From DAIRET01 sp036795455 (GTDB taxonomy: Bacteria > Bacteroidota > Ignavibacteria > Ignavibacteriales > Ignavibacteriaceae): a stretch of DNA of 23,219 nucleotides. A program made the position numbers and the translations under genes. The DNA is taken from assembly GCA_036795455.1 (NCBI GenBank), contig DAIRET010000025.1, forward strand, positions 1-23,219, written 5' to 3'. The notes beneath the pieces are model-generated. The model saw only the letters and a list, made by a program, of their open reading frames with translations. It was not told where the DNA came from and searched no databases. Shown here one piece after another: positions 23,037-23,219 of the stretch (within the stretch, counting starts at the first letter, position 1; each line of letters opens with the position of its first letter).

Positions 23037-23219
23037 GTGTTTTTAGGAAAAGTAATTGGAAATATTTGGGCAACAAAAAAATATCCGGCTACTCAATCTT
23101 TCAAGTTTATGCTTGTACAACCTTTAAATGCGGATAAACAAAACGATGGAGAACCGTTTGTTGCTGTTGATACGGTTGGCAGCGGACCCGGAGAAACAGT
23201 TTTATACATTACAGCAAGC
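23037..23219 (+). CDS. EutN/CcmL-family microcompartment vertex protein (copy 2, partial)
   Basis: Open frame of 61 codons running off the window. It begins MFLGKVIGNIWATKK and contains PFVAVDTVGSGPGETVLY, ending YITAS, where the SxAR motif would follow. It resembles copy 1 (shared FLGKVIG, IW/VW, TKK, AVDxVGxGxGE) but diverges between, so it is a paralogue, not a recent duplicate. The start is GTG at 23037 with GGAG at 23022-23025. The gap of 93 bases after copy 1 has no clear terminator. Confidence 0.88.
   Translation, partial: MFLGKVIGNIWATKKYPATQSFKFMLVQPLNADKQNDGEPFVAVDTVGSGPGETVLYITAS

Noticed and set aside
1..23219. CRISPR arrays, insertion sequences, rRNA genes
   Set aside because: None seen: no regularly spaced repeats, no transposase frame, no rRNA-like sequence.

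Overview
The window is the 3' part of the bacterial str operon followed by fused S10, spc and alpha ribosomal-protein clusters, and then a short accessory tail at the right end. All genes read on the + strand. The DNA is AT-rich. Gene order (rpsL-rpsG-fusA-tuf-rpsJ ... secY-map-infA-rpmJ-rpsM-rpsK-rpsD-rpoA-rplQ, with no adk between secY and map), protein features such as the DHPMGGGEG motif in L2, and the tail (GAF/GGDEF-type protein, phosphopentomutase, two EutN/CcmL microcompartment vertex proteins) suggest a member of the Bacteroidota/Chlorobiota/Ignavibacteriota group. An Ignavibacteria-like organism is my best guess. This is inference from protein character, not a database match.

Layout: 1-3877 holds the end of rpsL, then rpsG, fusA and tuf, closed by an intrinsic terminator (3893-3920). 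3944-12035 runs rpsJ to rplR without a break larger than about 40 bases. A complete tRNA-Gln(UUG) gene then sits at 12040-12110 between rplR and rpsE, an unusual place. 12153-18798 continues rpsE, rpmD, rplO, secY, map, infA, rpmJ, rpsM, rpsK, rpsD, rpoA and rplQ, and ends in a strong terminator whose T-tract touches the start codon of the GTPase gene engB (18853). The ribosomal genes together supply ribosome subunits, elongation factors, initiation factor 1, N-terminal Met removal, the SecY channel and the RNA polymerase alpha subunit.

The right end (19573-23219) differs in kind. A membrane-anchored protein with two GAF-like regions and a decayed GGDEF motif is followed within a few bases by deoB (phosphopentomutase), and then by two tandem genes for EutN/CcmL pentamers, the second cut by the window edge. 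The EutN/CcmL pair marks the start of a bacterial microcompartment locus. With deoB beside it, the likely substrate class is (deoxy)ribose phosphates from nucleosides, but no shell hexamer or aldolase gene is visible here, so that is an inference.

Throughout the window, six genes start with TTG, and all six have a core GGAG 6-9 bases upstream. Several ATG genes have no such motif. The deoB start is abnormal: its reading frame has no ATG/GTG/TTG at the expected position.
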